Assembly (NCBI GenBank): GCA_973895155.1
Contig: OZ316892.1
Coordinates: forward strand, 13,578,001 to 13,642,000
Direction: 5' to 3'
DNA: 64,000 bases
Source: Marsupella aquatica
Taxonomy: Eukaryota; Marchantiophyta
This document shows, piece by piece, positions 34,811-45,169 of the stretch. Below the pieces are notes generated by a model. That model saw only the letters and a program-made list of their open reading frames with translations, was not told the origin of the DNA and ran no database searches. Position numbers and translations under genes: made by a program. The number at the start of each line of letters is the position of its first letter. Within the stretch, counting starts at the first letter, position 1.

Positions 34811-37800
34811 TCATACCATTGTTTGAAGATACTGATCCAAAGCACGTCTATCTATTGGATCCAACACATAGATACGATCCATAACCCCTTCTTTCATGGT
34901 TAAACTAACACTAGCAATGACCATTTCAATATCCATCCATTTCAAATCAGTGGTATCATATCTGAATTCACTTTTGCTCTTACCAATAGGACTATACCAA
35001 TTTAACAACAGTTCACAAATGTTACCTGATTGCCCTGCAAGTGGAGTTGGCCTATCCATCAAATCAATTGGTGACCGACAATTGCCCCACCTACTGCCAT
35101 ACTTCTGTCTCATTTGGACAATCCGACCCAACCAAAAATATTTCTTACCTGCTGAGATTGCCTCCACCACAACCTTATTCTTTCCTCCCTTTCTTTTTCC
35201 AGATCTAGTACTTGGAGCAAGACTATCATCAGACTCAAATGCAATTGCACAATCAGTGCCAACATCAACAAAACATGAGTTAGGATTGACTTCTTGCACT
35301 TTTCTCTTGCCAGTACTATAGTATAGCACTTGTTTCACCCTTGTCAGCCTATCTTTTGACAAATGCGGATTTCCTACCAACTGGCTTACCAGAGTGGATT
35401 TGTAAATCACCTTGCCTTCATAAGTAACAGTAGGCACTACCTTGGTACGATTCTGTACATTAGTTACAGCATGGACAACTGATCCAAACACATGCCGAAC
35501 TTCATGACCTAATGTCTCAAGCTCATCTGAGGGGTCTACATCAAACTGTATATCATCTCTGTGTACATCATCTGAATGCATCTCAGGAACAACAATGGGA
35601 TCTGGTTCTGTTAACCATGCATCTATTCTATTCAGATCATCCTCAGGATCTTCCAATTCATGAAAATCTCCAGTTGGGCGAGGACCTATGTCTGGTGGTT
35701 GGTGCTCTACTTGCTCCTCAGAATCATTGCAAACAATTGCTTCCTTCAGAACCACCTCTAGTGGCCAGGTCTCACTTTCCACAACCCAAGGACATGTCCA
35801 CCATCTCTTTCTAGCTGCTGGTAAGGAACTTCGTGGAGACATCTGCAATTGATGCATAAGATCCTTAGCAGCAACAAAACCTTCTTTAAGGGCTGCAACC
35901 ACTAATTCATTAGTCTCAATGAGAGAATAGTCAAGTAGATTTGGTGCTTCCTCCCCTTCCCCTATAGGATGAATCTTCCCCCATACATGATCTTGTTTCT
36001 TATGTGAACGACCTATCTTCAAGCCTTCTGGTCCATATTCTAGGGCAGCAAGCCGGTTCAGTCCAACAGCACTATCCAATAGAGAGCCAAAATCATAATT
36101 CCGCTCATGGCCACTCATGCCTCCTACCTTGCTGAAGAAAATCTCACAACAATCTGAACCTAGCAAGTGGAAGGGAACACCTAGATGTGGGAACTTATCT
36201 CGAAAGGCACAAATTAACAGCACAATGAAATGACATGACATGTTAACATCATGAAAAGCCTGAATAGACATCATGTCTTTCTCAGTGTGTGCTGCAAAGT
36301 TCCCACCCACTGAATGGTCACCAAACCTCAACCACAATCTCCACAAACGTAGAAAGAATGAAACCTTGGATGCTAACACAATACGGGACCTCAAATCATG
36401 AACTGGAGAAAAGAAAATATCTAAGTAATCTGCACAAATCTCCAAGTACAACTGAGTTCCTAAACTTCGTTCATGTTGTACATCTCTCCTCTCATACATA
36501 TCTTTCAGACATTGCTGCACTCTTCTTGCTGCTATTCGTTGTGGACCTGCCCAATTCTGCCGGTCAGTCCTATTCACATCATCCCAAGCCATGCCATGTT
36601 CATGAATTGGATAATGATTGTAGACATTAGCTACATAAGATAAAGATGCATGTTGATCTCCTAGCACCAGTAAAGAAGACACTCTGTCTAAGGGGTTTAT
36701 CATCTTTTTCCCATTATGAGGTTGGTCTTGGTCACCAAAGCCATACAAATCTCCATTTGGTAGAATTGAAACAGAGTATGTCCACCCTTCCCACCCAACT
36801 CCGTACCTTGGGTATGATCCATTCTGCCCTCTGTAATCTTCCAGCATCAGCTTTCGGCGACGTGCATCACCATCACTAGCATGTCCAAGCAAAGGGCCTA
36901 CCATAGCTCTACAATATTCATCCCAAAAAGCCTTTAACTGGACCCAATGCTCTCGTACCCAAGAAGCTGTGAACTTATTACAAGTTGGAAGTGCACACAC
37001 AGCCAATTTAGGTAAGGACTCATGCAGAGGATTCACAATCACAACTCGGGCATACATGCACTTGGGGCATTGTTCAAATGTACTTACAATTTTATCATAC
37101 CCCTCATCACCTTCACCAACTAGAATTTCCAAACCATAGGAGCATACATGCTGCTCTGAAGGTCCACAGAAACCAATGAGAGTATCATACTTTGCCTCCC
37201 ACCTGAAACACAGACATGCAATTTTTCAATATCACAGCAATTCCAGCCAAGTGCTACTTGTAAAGTCATTAAAAAAACAATTGGAAAAATGTCCAGTTCC
37301 AATTACCTAGGGCGTTCTTTGATCCTTGTTTCATCCTCAGCAAAGATAACAGGCACATCCCCCTCAATGCCCAATGAGTGCTTTGCAGCAGACAACACTC
37401 TAGCAATCTCCTGAAAGGTTTCCTTCCGTAACCCGGTTCGAAAAGGTGTGAGTTTTGCTCTATCACGTTTTAGGGTCACAAGGCTAGGGGCTGTCAAGTT
37501 TCGTGCAAAACAATGAGCAACTTGACGGCCCCCAAATTGGAACATAGCCTGAGCAATAGCTCGAGTCCTATTACTGTAACGATTACCTTTTGGCTTCCTG
37601 CCTAAATTGCGAGCTACATCCTTCAAGAAATCCCACAAACCCTCCTTACCACCAAATGCACCATTCCTGTGTCCATTCAAAATACTCCTAAGAAACAATC
37701 TCAAATCCTTCCTGTCTGCTGCAACTCCTAACAACTCCTCTAGTTTTCGTTTCCTGGTGCTCAAGGCACATACTTTCTGAGCCTGCAAAGCTAACAACCA

Positions 37801-39387
37801 ACGCTCTTTTCGTCGCACAGAGTTCAGGTTGTGCACTTGATCTCTTAACTCTGTGTTGGTCAAATAATCCAAACGTATACCACCAGCAGTGGTTCGGCTC
37901 CCTCTGTGGACTACTGCTTCCGCTTCCCTGTGCACCCGTCCACGAAAATCATCTTCTAGTGTTATAGAATCACATTCACTACAAGTTAGATTTTCAAATC
38001 CTCCTCCATTCTGTGATAACCTCAAGCAATCCTTGTGTCTAAAACAGCCTGCTATACTCACAACACTCTCTCTACTTGGATGGAAAACATCCAAGCAACA
38101 ACTTGGCTCACAATGCCATGTAATTCCCCCAGACTGATCATCTAAAATGCCAGAAATATCATAAGATATACCCTTCCATAACAGTCGAGGCACACCTCTC
38201 TCTACCCATAATCCCCAGCAAAGCAAACTCAGACCAAGATCAACAGATTCACACACACCTGAACCTGAACCTGAACTGCTGCCTGTCCGGGACCCATCAT
38301 CTTTAAAGAACTTCAAAATCCCGCTCTGACCAGGATGTAGGTCCCTAGAATCAGTCCTCTTTGGCCTGCCCCTCTTCCCAGACCTCAAGGCAAGCATTTT
38401 TGTGTCATGCCTAGTCTCCAATGCATCCAAGTGATCTCGACTCACTAAGTGTGTCCTCAAATTGGGCTCCAAGGTAAGCTTCTTGGGGCACAAGTCAGTG
38501 TGAAGCATTCCACAGACAGTACATCGAACCTTAAACAGGAAAGACCTGTTTACATACTCAGGAGTACTGGGATCAGGAACAATAGAGAATAGTTTGCCAT
38601 CATCCCCAAGCTCAGCATTCAATCGTTGAACTATCTCAACACCTACTTTGATGGCGTCTGCATGATCATATTCTGGCTTCTCAGAGATGTCTGCTACCTG
38701 AACCAAAGTAGAAGGAATGCCCCTTCTCCGACAATAGTTATCCTTGTGCTTATTGAAGACCAAGTGTTTGGTCTTAAAATTACTAAAGCAATTGGAGATG
38801 GATTTAGGGTTCTGAGAGTTGTCTGCATTGCCATAAGTTTCCCTACATTCAAGACACTCCAGATGCCCTCGAACATCTGTCCCCTCATCCCAGGTACGAA
38901 TTCTCCAATTGTGATCACCATAACCCTTCTTATGTACCCATTTCTCTAACCTCATCCACTCATCTTTCCATAGCTTTGATGGGACATCTCCCATCAATTG
39001 TGACTCAAAAGAAGCCCTTACAGGGGAGGGTGCTAGTGCCGTTGGCCCCAGTTGTGGTGTCCCAGTATTTGGACCCAATGATGCAGGAGTGCAAGGATGA
39101 CAGGGTACTGGTGGGATCCTCCCACCATCTCCAAGTTCTTGTTGTACAACAATAACTCTTCCATCCAGCTCAGACAGATCAATTAATTTCTCATGTACAA
39201 GTTTCACTCGACCAGGAAGTCTCTCATCCCAAAAATCAAAGTCAAAGTCTAGAGTAGAGGCAATACGAGCCCTAAAATCATGTAGGGTGTGTCCTTCTTT
39301 GAATGACAAAACACAAATTGGTAAATCAGCCTTGTCATCCCCAACTTTGCGTATTAATTTAACAGAGTTGGGTTTAGGGGCTGCCAT
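34811..39387 (-). CDS. Putative DDE transposase, 1490 residues
   Basis: Two exons, 37307..39387 and 34811..37202, join in frame across a GT-AG intron; total 4473 nt including stop. The start ATG at 39387 has a good context. Residue guide: 1-90 compact globular region; 178-220 cysteine/histidine cluster; 289-319 BED-like C-x2-C-x20-H-x5-H finger; 337-344 AT-hook GKRGRPKR; 354-361 PCNA-interacting motif QSGILKFF; 510-550 possible coiled coil; 611-690 helical block ending IFAEDETRIK; 799-811 GHASDGDARRRKL; 895-990 a block with NRTDRQNW and SFFLRLWRLWLRF; 1044-1051 SDCCEIFF. D685, D804 and E1047 are candidate catalytic residues, by analogy with P-element/THAP9 enzymes. An acidic linker and a basic C-terminal domain follow. 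Frame undamaged. The transposase role is inferred from the TIR context and motifs. Confidence 0.72.
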
Positions 39388-39882
39388 TGCAATACAAATC
39401 TAGAACATGCATAGCACCATTGCTTTTGGAGTTGATAACAGAAAGACCTGCACAAATACATTTGAAATACACACAAGGGAAACACATTAGGATCTTCAAG
39501 AGATGCAATGACAACATACACATTCTCATGTAATGTACATAATGTCAGCATACATTTAACAATAGAAGTGCTAATAGGCCAAAACACTTTATAATGCAAT
39601 CCATCATACATGCAAATGTATTCAGTGAAAATCATGATATACCGCTAAAGTTGGATAAAATATCTTTGGACAAAATATCCTTTTCGCCTGCTTTTCTAAC
39701 AATTCCCGAAGTTTAGTGCTTCTGCTCATCAAAATGCAGCACTATTAGTGACCTTAATTATGACAAAATGTCAACACTAATAAAATTGGGTACTACCACC
39801 CATGATGCACCTTAAGTATGTGCCTTGCTCATACCCCACTAAGACGTTGAAACCTAAGTAATAGGTTTGTTCATTATTCAGA

Positions 39883-40557
39883 TCATTGGAGCCATGAAAT
39901 GTGGTCCCTGATTGGAGTCTTGAGGTGTGGATCAATAGGATGACGGGGGCAATAAAACATCTGTCGCTGTTGTCCATGTGCTTCATGGTCCCAGATGTCC
40001 CTATCATGAGCGAACCCTTTGCTTTTGATCATCTGGAGACAATCTGTATGCCAGGCATTTGGACATCGTAGACATTGTACCATGTTCTTGACCATCTGAC
40101 CCTCAAGACTCTGATAACATGTCACACATGTATGCAGTGGGCAGGACTTTGCATCAGCTACCAAACACCCAAAGCAATAAAATCGTACACAAAAACGATC
40201 AGAGCATTTTCGCACAATTGTAGGTGACGGTCCCACAGTGCGGCACCCATAACACATGGCCTGGTCCTGGTTACAATTTGGGCAAAACCATGGCTTCCCT
40301 CCATGATGGAGGGGAAGGACTACACAGGGGCAAGAGTCATTAGGGGCTTCATCTCCAACCACATAATGAAATTGCCTGTGACATGGCCCATCACAAATTA
40401 CCAACTTCCCACCATGCTCACAAATTGCACAAACATGAGGGCTAGTTTGTAGAATCTCTTGCTCAGAGAACAACGGAATACGCAATACCTCTTCCAAAGA
40501 GGCTCCTCTGTCAGAGGACTGTGTTGCTTTCTTTATGTTTGAAGTCCTTGTCGGCAT
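39883..40557 (-). CDS. EDM2-like PHD/zinc-finger protein in transposon
   Basis: 224 residues, ATG at 40557 with an in-frame TGA two codons upstream, so this start is forced unless there is unseen splicing. Residues 42-170 are a cysteine/histidine-rich array: CAICEHGGKLVICDG, FCPNCNQDQAMCYGCRTVG, FYCFGCLVADAKSCPLHTC and VQCLRCPNAWHTDCL, ending FYCPRHPIDPHLKTPIRDHI. The order and the closing H-x-ID...TPIRDHI resemble the PHD/C5HCH region of plant EDM2, a histone-mark reader that controls silencing of intronic transposons. There is no SET or methyltransferase part here. It sits between the transposase gene and the cysteine-rich ORF on the same strand. It may be a captured host fragment or a transposon accessory gene. 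Similarity is from memory. Confidence 0.65.
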   Translation of the reverse strand: MPTRTSNIKKATQSSDRGASLEEVLRIPLFSEQEILQTSPHVCAICEHGGKLVICDGPCHRQFHYVVGDEAPNDSCPCVVLPLHHGGKPWFCPNCNQDQAMCYGCRTVGPSPTIVRKCSDRFCVRFYCFGCLVADAKSCPLHTCVTCYQSLEGQMVKNMVQCLRCPNAWHTDCLQMIKSKGFAHDRDIWDHEAHGQQRQMFYCPRHPIDPHLKTPIRDHISWLQ

Positions 40558-40873
40558 GGTTCAACTGCAATCATCACAAAGCACATCACATATGAGGGGG
40601 ACATGATGATAGTGAGCAATCCATAGACAAAGATAAGGTTAATCATAGCACCTGCTCCAATGATCTGCAAACCTCCCTCCCAGATGAAGTCAACTACACA
40701 GTGCAACCTGAACACCCACCAACCAAGACATACATAAATACAATGCCAGCTTGCAAAACTTTGCCACATAATGGGAATGAAAAATATTCTCATATATCAT
40801 GGATGGTACAATTGCAGCCTTGCAAACAAAGGCCTAGTCATATATGAACAACGCATCCATGTACTATCAAGGA

Positions 40874-41272
40874 CTACAATGTCAAGCATCCATGGGTTGT
40901 AACCTTAGCTTGATCTGATATACTATCTGGGGCTACAATATCAAGCTCAGTTGAATGTGGAATACTATCAGGGACTACAATGTCAAGCGTGTCCGGGATG
41001 ACAATCTTGCGTAAAAGACACTCATTTTGAGGCCAAATGGTTGGCCTTATACAAGAGCACTTCCAACGACGTGTGACAACTTTGCCATGCTTTCCCATGT
41101 ATGTCCTAGTAACAAGCCTTCCACGCATTTTCAAGCAGAAGCAATGGAACCATTCAAAATTCCCATCACCAACCCTGCACTTGACACAAGGTTCACACCA
41201 GCAACATTCATCTGGATGCTGCAGAAGGAGCTTCTCATAATTCGCTTCTAATGTAATGCCCAATATAGCCAT
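40874..41272 (-). CDS. Small cysteine-rich protein in transposon
   Basis: 132 residues, ATG at 41272 in the favourable context GCCATGGC. The N-terminal half has a dense cysteine cluster, CCWCEPCVKC then WFHCFCLKMRG and WKCSC, suggesting a zinc-binding module. The C-terminal half has imperfect repeats of the type LDIVVPDSI / LDIVAPDSI. An AAG/GTTACA donor-like site near the end could splice it onward, but the nearest acceptor upstream of the PHD ORF would read into a stop. No family recognised. Confidence 0.45.
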   Translation of the reverse strand: MAILGITLEANYEKLLLQHPDECCWCEPCVKCRVGDGNFEWFHCFCLKMRGRLVTRTYMGKHGKVVTRRWKCSCIRPTIWPQNECLLRKIVIPDTLDIVVPDSIPHSTELDIVAPDSISDQAKVTTHGCLTL

Positions 41273-42020
41273 GGCACTATTTTTTTATACTCGGTGAATG
41301 GCCAGACGATTAGACGTGCAATGACAGGCAACTTACAATTCACTAGGTACACTATGTGTTCTAGCAAACTGCTTCACCGCAAGTGTTGGTGCTCACTGCT
41401 GCAAGCGCTGATGACAACCTCTACAATTCCTTTTGCAACCTGTGAACAAAATTGAAACCACCATTCAATTTCTAAGTTTCAAAAACTTCCCATTACATGA
41501 AGACAACCAATTGGCCATGCATGTTACTACAGCAATAAAATAATAACCCAATCGCTCAACAGACCTGAATAGCTAACCTGAATAGGATCAAGTTCAGAAT
41601 CCAGAATGGTAATGCCCTTGCCCAGAAGCTTGAGAAACAAAAGAGAATTTAAAATCAAGCACGAGCGTCATCCACGTCTTGACCAGGCCCGCCACCCAGT
41701 ATGGCTGGAGGCTGTGGTCCCCCCTGGCTGAGTAAACACTTAAAGAAGTCTTCTCTTCTAGATGACTTAAAGAAAATTGCAGGAACCAGCCAACGGGACA
41801 CCAAGGCATGTAATAGAGAACCAGATTTGTGCGGGTGTGTGGGGGACGACAGAAGTCAAGTTACATGATTTTTTTCCTGGGGTCCAGCCCATGGATGGAG
41901 ATCATGTAAGGTGGTCAATCATGGCAAGTGCAATCATTGGAGACCTGTACTCGCGGTTACTCTAACGATGCATCCAAAAAACATGTGCGTCAAGTCGTCG
42001 ATGCGGACACAGAAGGAGAG

Positions 42021-42332
42021 ATGAGTATGGACAACGTCGAGACAAATGACGACAATACTGAGCTAGTATTCGGCTGGGAAGTTGGAGCTGGATCTCAGCA
42101 GTGGCTCCAAACCTTATCTGCGAGGGCATGGCGAGCTCTGGAGGACAAAATACTCAAAGAGCTTATCGCCATTCACGGAGCTCAGAACAGGAATTTTATA
42201 GTTGAAAAGCTAAACGGGCAGATCAGGTGCTTCCTCGTCTATGACCGCTACCAGATCGACTCTAGGTGTGCCATGCGTGATAGATTTGGGCGTCAAATAG
42301 TAGCAAGCAAGCAAGTACGATCGTCAAAGTAG
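42021..42332 (+). CDS. Hypothetical ORF on the opposite strand of the transposon
   Basis: 103 residues from the ATG at 42021 (MSMDNVETNDDNTELVFGWE...). The frame stays open upstream to about 41928 and an overlapping frame at 41777..41965 also lacks stops, so a spliced upstream exon is possible. The protein is of mixed composition with a plausible helical segment (WLQTLSARAWRALEDKILKE), unlike the repetitive frames nearby. It diverges from the transposase side. It may be a captured gene fragment. No family recognised. Confidence 0.35.
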   Translation: MSMDNVETNDDNTELVFGWEVGAGSQQWLQTLSARAWRALEDKILKELIAIHGAQNRNFIVEKLNGQIRCFLVYDRYQIDSRCAMRDRFGRQIVASKQVRSSK

Positions 42333-42499
42333 GCAGCGCCTACCTCCCGATTGAGCAACGCAGCAATGCAGCTCCAATCCTGGCACTCCGGTTTGAGATA
42401 TCGCAACACTCCCTGCAGTAGCCACCTCCCGTTTCAGCAAGCTAGCAGCTCCCATTTTAGAAAGCAGCAATGCAACACTCTCGACACCCACCTCCCGGA

Positions 42500-43380
42500 G
42501 CGCAACACTCTTGCTCGATCCTTCACTCCCGGGTTCACTTCAAGCAGCAGCGCAGCTACAAAGTCTCGCTCTCCCCTTCACTCCCGGGTTCACTTCAAGC
42601 AGCAGCGCAGCTGCAAAGTGTCGCTCTCCCCTTCACTCTAATCAGCACACGCAACTGAGAAGTCTCGCTCTCTCCTTCACTCTAATCAGCGCACGCAACT
42701 GAGAAGTCTCGCTCTCCCCTTCACTCTAAGCAGCAGCGCAGCTGAGATGTCTCGCTCTCCCCTTCACTCTAAACAGCAGCGCAGCCAGGAACTCTTGGTC
42801 GATCCTTCACTTCAAGCAGCAACGGCAACAGCACAGCCGAGAGCGCAACACTCTCGCTCTCCCCTTCACTCCAAGTAGCAGCGCTTCACTCGATCCTTCG
42901 CTCGATCCTTCGCCGAGAACTCTCGCTCTCCCCTTCACTCTCGCTCTCCCCTTCACTCCTTCGCTCGATCCTTCGCCGAGAACTCTTGCTTGATCTTTCA
43001 CTCCAGCCGCAGCAGCAACGCAGCTCGATCCTTCTCCGAGAAATCTTGCTTGATCCTTCACTCCAGCCGCAGCAGCAACGCAGCTCGATCCTTCACTCCA
43101 GCCGCAGCTCGATCCTTCACTCCAGCCGCAGCTCGATCCTTCACTCCAGCCGCAGCTCGATCCTTCACTCCAGCCGCAGCAGCAACGCAGCTCGATCCTT
43201 CACTCCAGCCGCAGCAGCAGTGCAGTCGAGAGCACAACAGGAGTCGATCCTTCACTCCAGCAACAGTGTAGTCGAGAGCACACTCTCGCTCGATCCGACC
43301 TTCACTCCAAGTGCAGTCGAGAGCACACTCTCGCTCGATCCGACCTTCACTCCAAGCAGGAGCACAACTGGTTTAGACCC
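42500..43380. repeat. Subterminal repeat array of the DNA transposon
   Basis: About twenty copies of the word CTTCACTC occur in variants such as CGCTCTCCCCTTCACTC and CTTCACTCCAGCCGCAGCTC. Three perfect 24-bp tandem units lie at 43091..43114, 43115..43138 and 43139..43162, with 35-bp variants beside them, and a 41-bp unit with GAGAGCACACTCTC is repeated near 43270-43350. The open frames across this block (for example 42986..43387) are simple repeats and not credible proteins. Such arrays often bind transposase near transposon ends. Confidence 0.85.
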
Positions 43381-43860
43381 CGTTTAGGCCATTTGCTGCA
43401 AGGTACAAACAAAAGAGACTCTGTTGAGGCAAAGAGCGGGTGGGGCCAAAGGGATAGTGGAGGGAAACGACACGGGAGGGACTGACAAGGGCCAATTGAG
43501 GTAAACGAGACACGTTAAACAGAAAAATTTCAAACTTAATCCCGGTCAAACCCTAAACGTGAGTCCCCATAAAACCAGATCATTCTCAAATTCTTGCCAT
43601 GTTAACATATTAGAAAAATTAGGAAAATATATTGGGAATGTTATGTGTGCCACGTGTACCAATGACATAGTGACATGTGTACTTTACATAGTCCGACACA
43701 AAGACCCCCTAACTTCTTTGTATGCCTTCCATCTACAAAGTCAAAAATATTAATATCCCTATTATTCTTACAAGTTGTCCAACATATAAAGTTGGCCCTA
43801 TTGTTCTTACACAAATCTTCTTAAGTCTTCCGAGAAACCCAATTAACGGACCCTATACTT

Positions 43861-43903
43861 CGTCGCACGTGATATGAGATTTTCGCGGAGTGAGACCCCC
43901 GAG
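43861..43903 (-). repeat. Right terminal inverted repeat of the DNA transposon
   Basis: On the minus strand it begins CTCGGGGGTCTCACT (43903 down to 43889) and contains ATCACGTGCGACG (43873 down to 43861), matching the left end at both blocks with one mismatch in the second. Confidence 0.85.
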
Positions 43904-44823
43904 ATGGTGACGGGGTCACTGTTTGCCAGAACCATATCGTAACTTAGCGTTGGATTATAATTGTGTATATAAACTGAAAGACAAATCATTTGTCGTGTAA
44001 ATCATTTGATATCTGACATTATACAAGGAGAACTTTGCTCTAAACCGCCTCCGCATGACTCATTGATCATGTAATCACCATACCTAGTAACGAAGGTAGA
44101 GCCTGACCGCTGTCTTCAATGTGGAAACTGTCTCTGTAGTTATCAAACACTCAGCACCTTCCTCACATGTTAAGTAGATATTGAATGGCAAATGACAAAG
44201 TTCATAAACTTTCTGGCCTTTGGCAACCCAAACTTTTAAAATCAAATAAAACAATGAAGCCGGGCAACTAAGCCTTGCCCAACTCATATATAGGCAGCAC
44301 CATAGATTGACCCAATCCATTGCTCAGGGCTTTCCCCGGCAGTTTGGGGAGGCATAAACTGCCACTCTCCCCATAGCAAAACCTGGTGAATCCACAGTAC
44401 TAAAATAAGTCAATAATATTCTCAAGAAATTTAAAAAGTGCACCATTTTGTCCTCCCTGAAGCTAGTGGACAGTGGAGGTTTAAGCACCTGTTACATGCA
44501 ACAGAGCCCTTATCATACTCTACAAGCAGGTCTACAAGCCCCTCCACGTGGCAGGGAATTTGGCAGGTAATTTGGCAGGTAATTGAACCTTACACCTTTA
44601 GATCCTTGAGTCAATCTTCTTCTTAGCTCAACAAGTCTCACTCAAGTTTTACTTTTACATCCCAACTAAAATGCAAGATAGAAACTAGAAAAGTAGCTGG
44701 CTTTGATTAGTTGGCTAGGGAATTAGCCTGGAACCGAGAGGTCCCAGATACAACCCCCCTCCACACGCAAGGGATGTAAAGGCAGTGTGGAGATGTGCAA
44801 TGGTGGGAGTATTGGTTTCTCCT
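43904..44823. other. Spacer between DNA transposon and family-C copia element
   Basis: About 920 bases with no gene. It does not continue the copia sequence that precedes the left end of the DNA transposon. A short tandem repeat, AATTTGGCAGGT twice, lies near 44560-44583. The last five bases CTCCT are the target duplication of the family-C element. Confidence 0.6.
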
Positions 44824-45155
44824 TGTTAAGAATTGCTCTTAGTCTTGTGACTCATAGGTTATGGCACTTAGGCTAACCACAGTTAGGATCTTAGCTGAGG
44901 TTAGGTTAGTCGTGTGTGACCTTGTATATACCAGGGCTAGTGTAAGCCGCTGGTGTGGTGTGCTTACGGATTGTAACGGAGAAACTTGAGGAAGAGGGAG
45001 AGCATGTGTGTTCGTTTACTCTTGAAGTAAAGCTTGAGTGTTCGTGTGGACGTAACCTTGGAGAAGAGGTGAACCACGTAGAGATTGTGTCAACTACGTG
45101 TGCATGGAATGAGTCATGGTTGTATGGTCGTTGCAAATGACATCTTAGTTCAACA
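44824..45155 (+). repeat. 5' LTR of family-C copia element
   Basis: 332 bp, starts TGTTAAGAATTG and ends TTCAACA. It contains a TATA element at 44925..44930 and the block GTGGACGTAACC...GAGGTGAACCACGTA shared with the other families' LTRs. Confidence 0.95.
44925..44930 (+). promoter_or_regulatory. LTR TATA box
   Basis: TATATA in the context CTTGTATATACC, about 100 bases into the LTR, where a copia U3 promoter is expected. The same element is conserved in the 3' LTR at 51316..51321. Confidence 0.6.
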
Positions 45156-45157
45156 AT

Positions 45158-45169
45158 TGGTATCAGAGC
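45158..45169 (+). other. Family-C primer-binding site
   Basis: TGGTATCAGAGC, a perfect match to the usual initiator methionine tRNA primer site, two bases after the 5' LTR. Confidence 0.93.

Larger units (their letters stand above)
34164..43903 (-). mobile_element. Large DNA transposon with accessory zinc-finger genes
   Basis: A 9740-bp unit bounded by terminal inverted repeats that share a perfect 15-bp end, CTCGGGGGTCTCACT, and a second block ATCACSTGCGACG about 31-33 bases in. Reading minus from the right end: subterminal repeats, a cysteine-rich ORF, an EDM2-like PHD ORF, and a two-exon gene for a 1490-residue protein with a plausible DDE triad. A short plus-strand ORF lies near the right end. 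No obvious target duplication: the left flank is TCTGGCAC, the right flank ATGGTGAC. The protein does not look like CACTA, hAT or Mutator transposases; a P/THAP9-type fold is my best guess. Superfamily unresolved. Confidence 0.75.

Noticed and set aside
34900-36900. Plus-strand open frames across the transposase gene
   Set aside because: They are antisense shadows. The minus-strand frame is long, splices cleanly and has motifs.
42986-43387. 133-residue open frame rich in SILHSSRS and related repeats
   Set aside because: It is a translation of the tandem subterminal repeat. All frames stay open because the unit lacks stops, and the peptide is simple-sequence.
44700-44790. tRNA-like sequence on the plus strand near 44700
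   Set aside because: A box-A-like word is present, but the box B match is poor and no cloverleaf with proper stems could be drawn.
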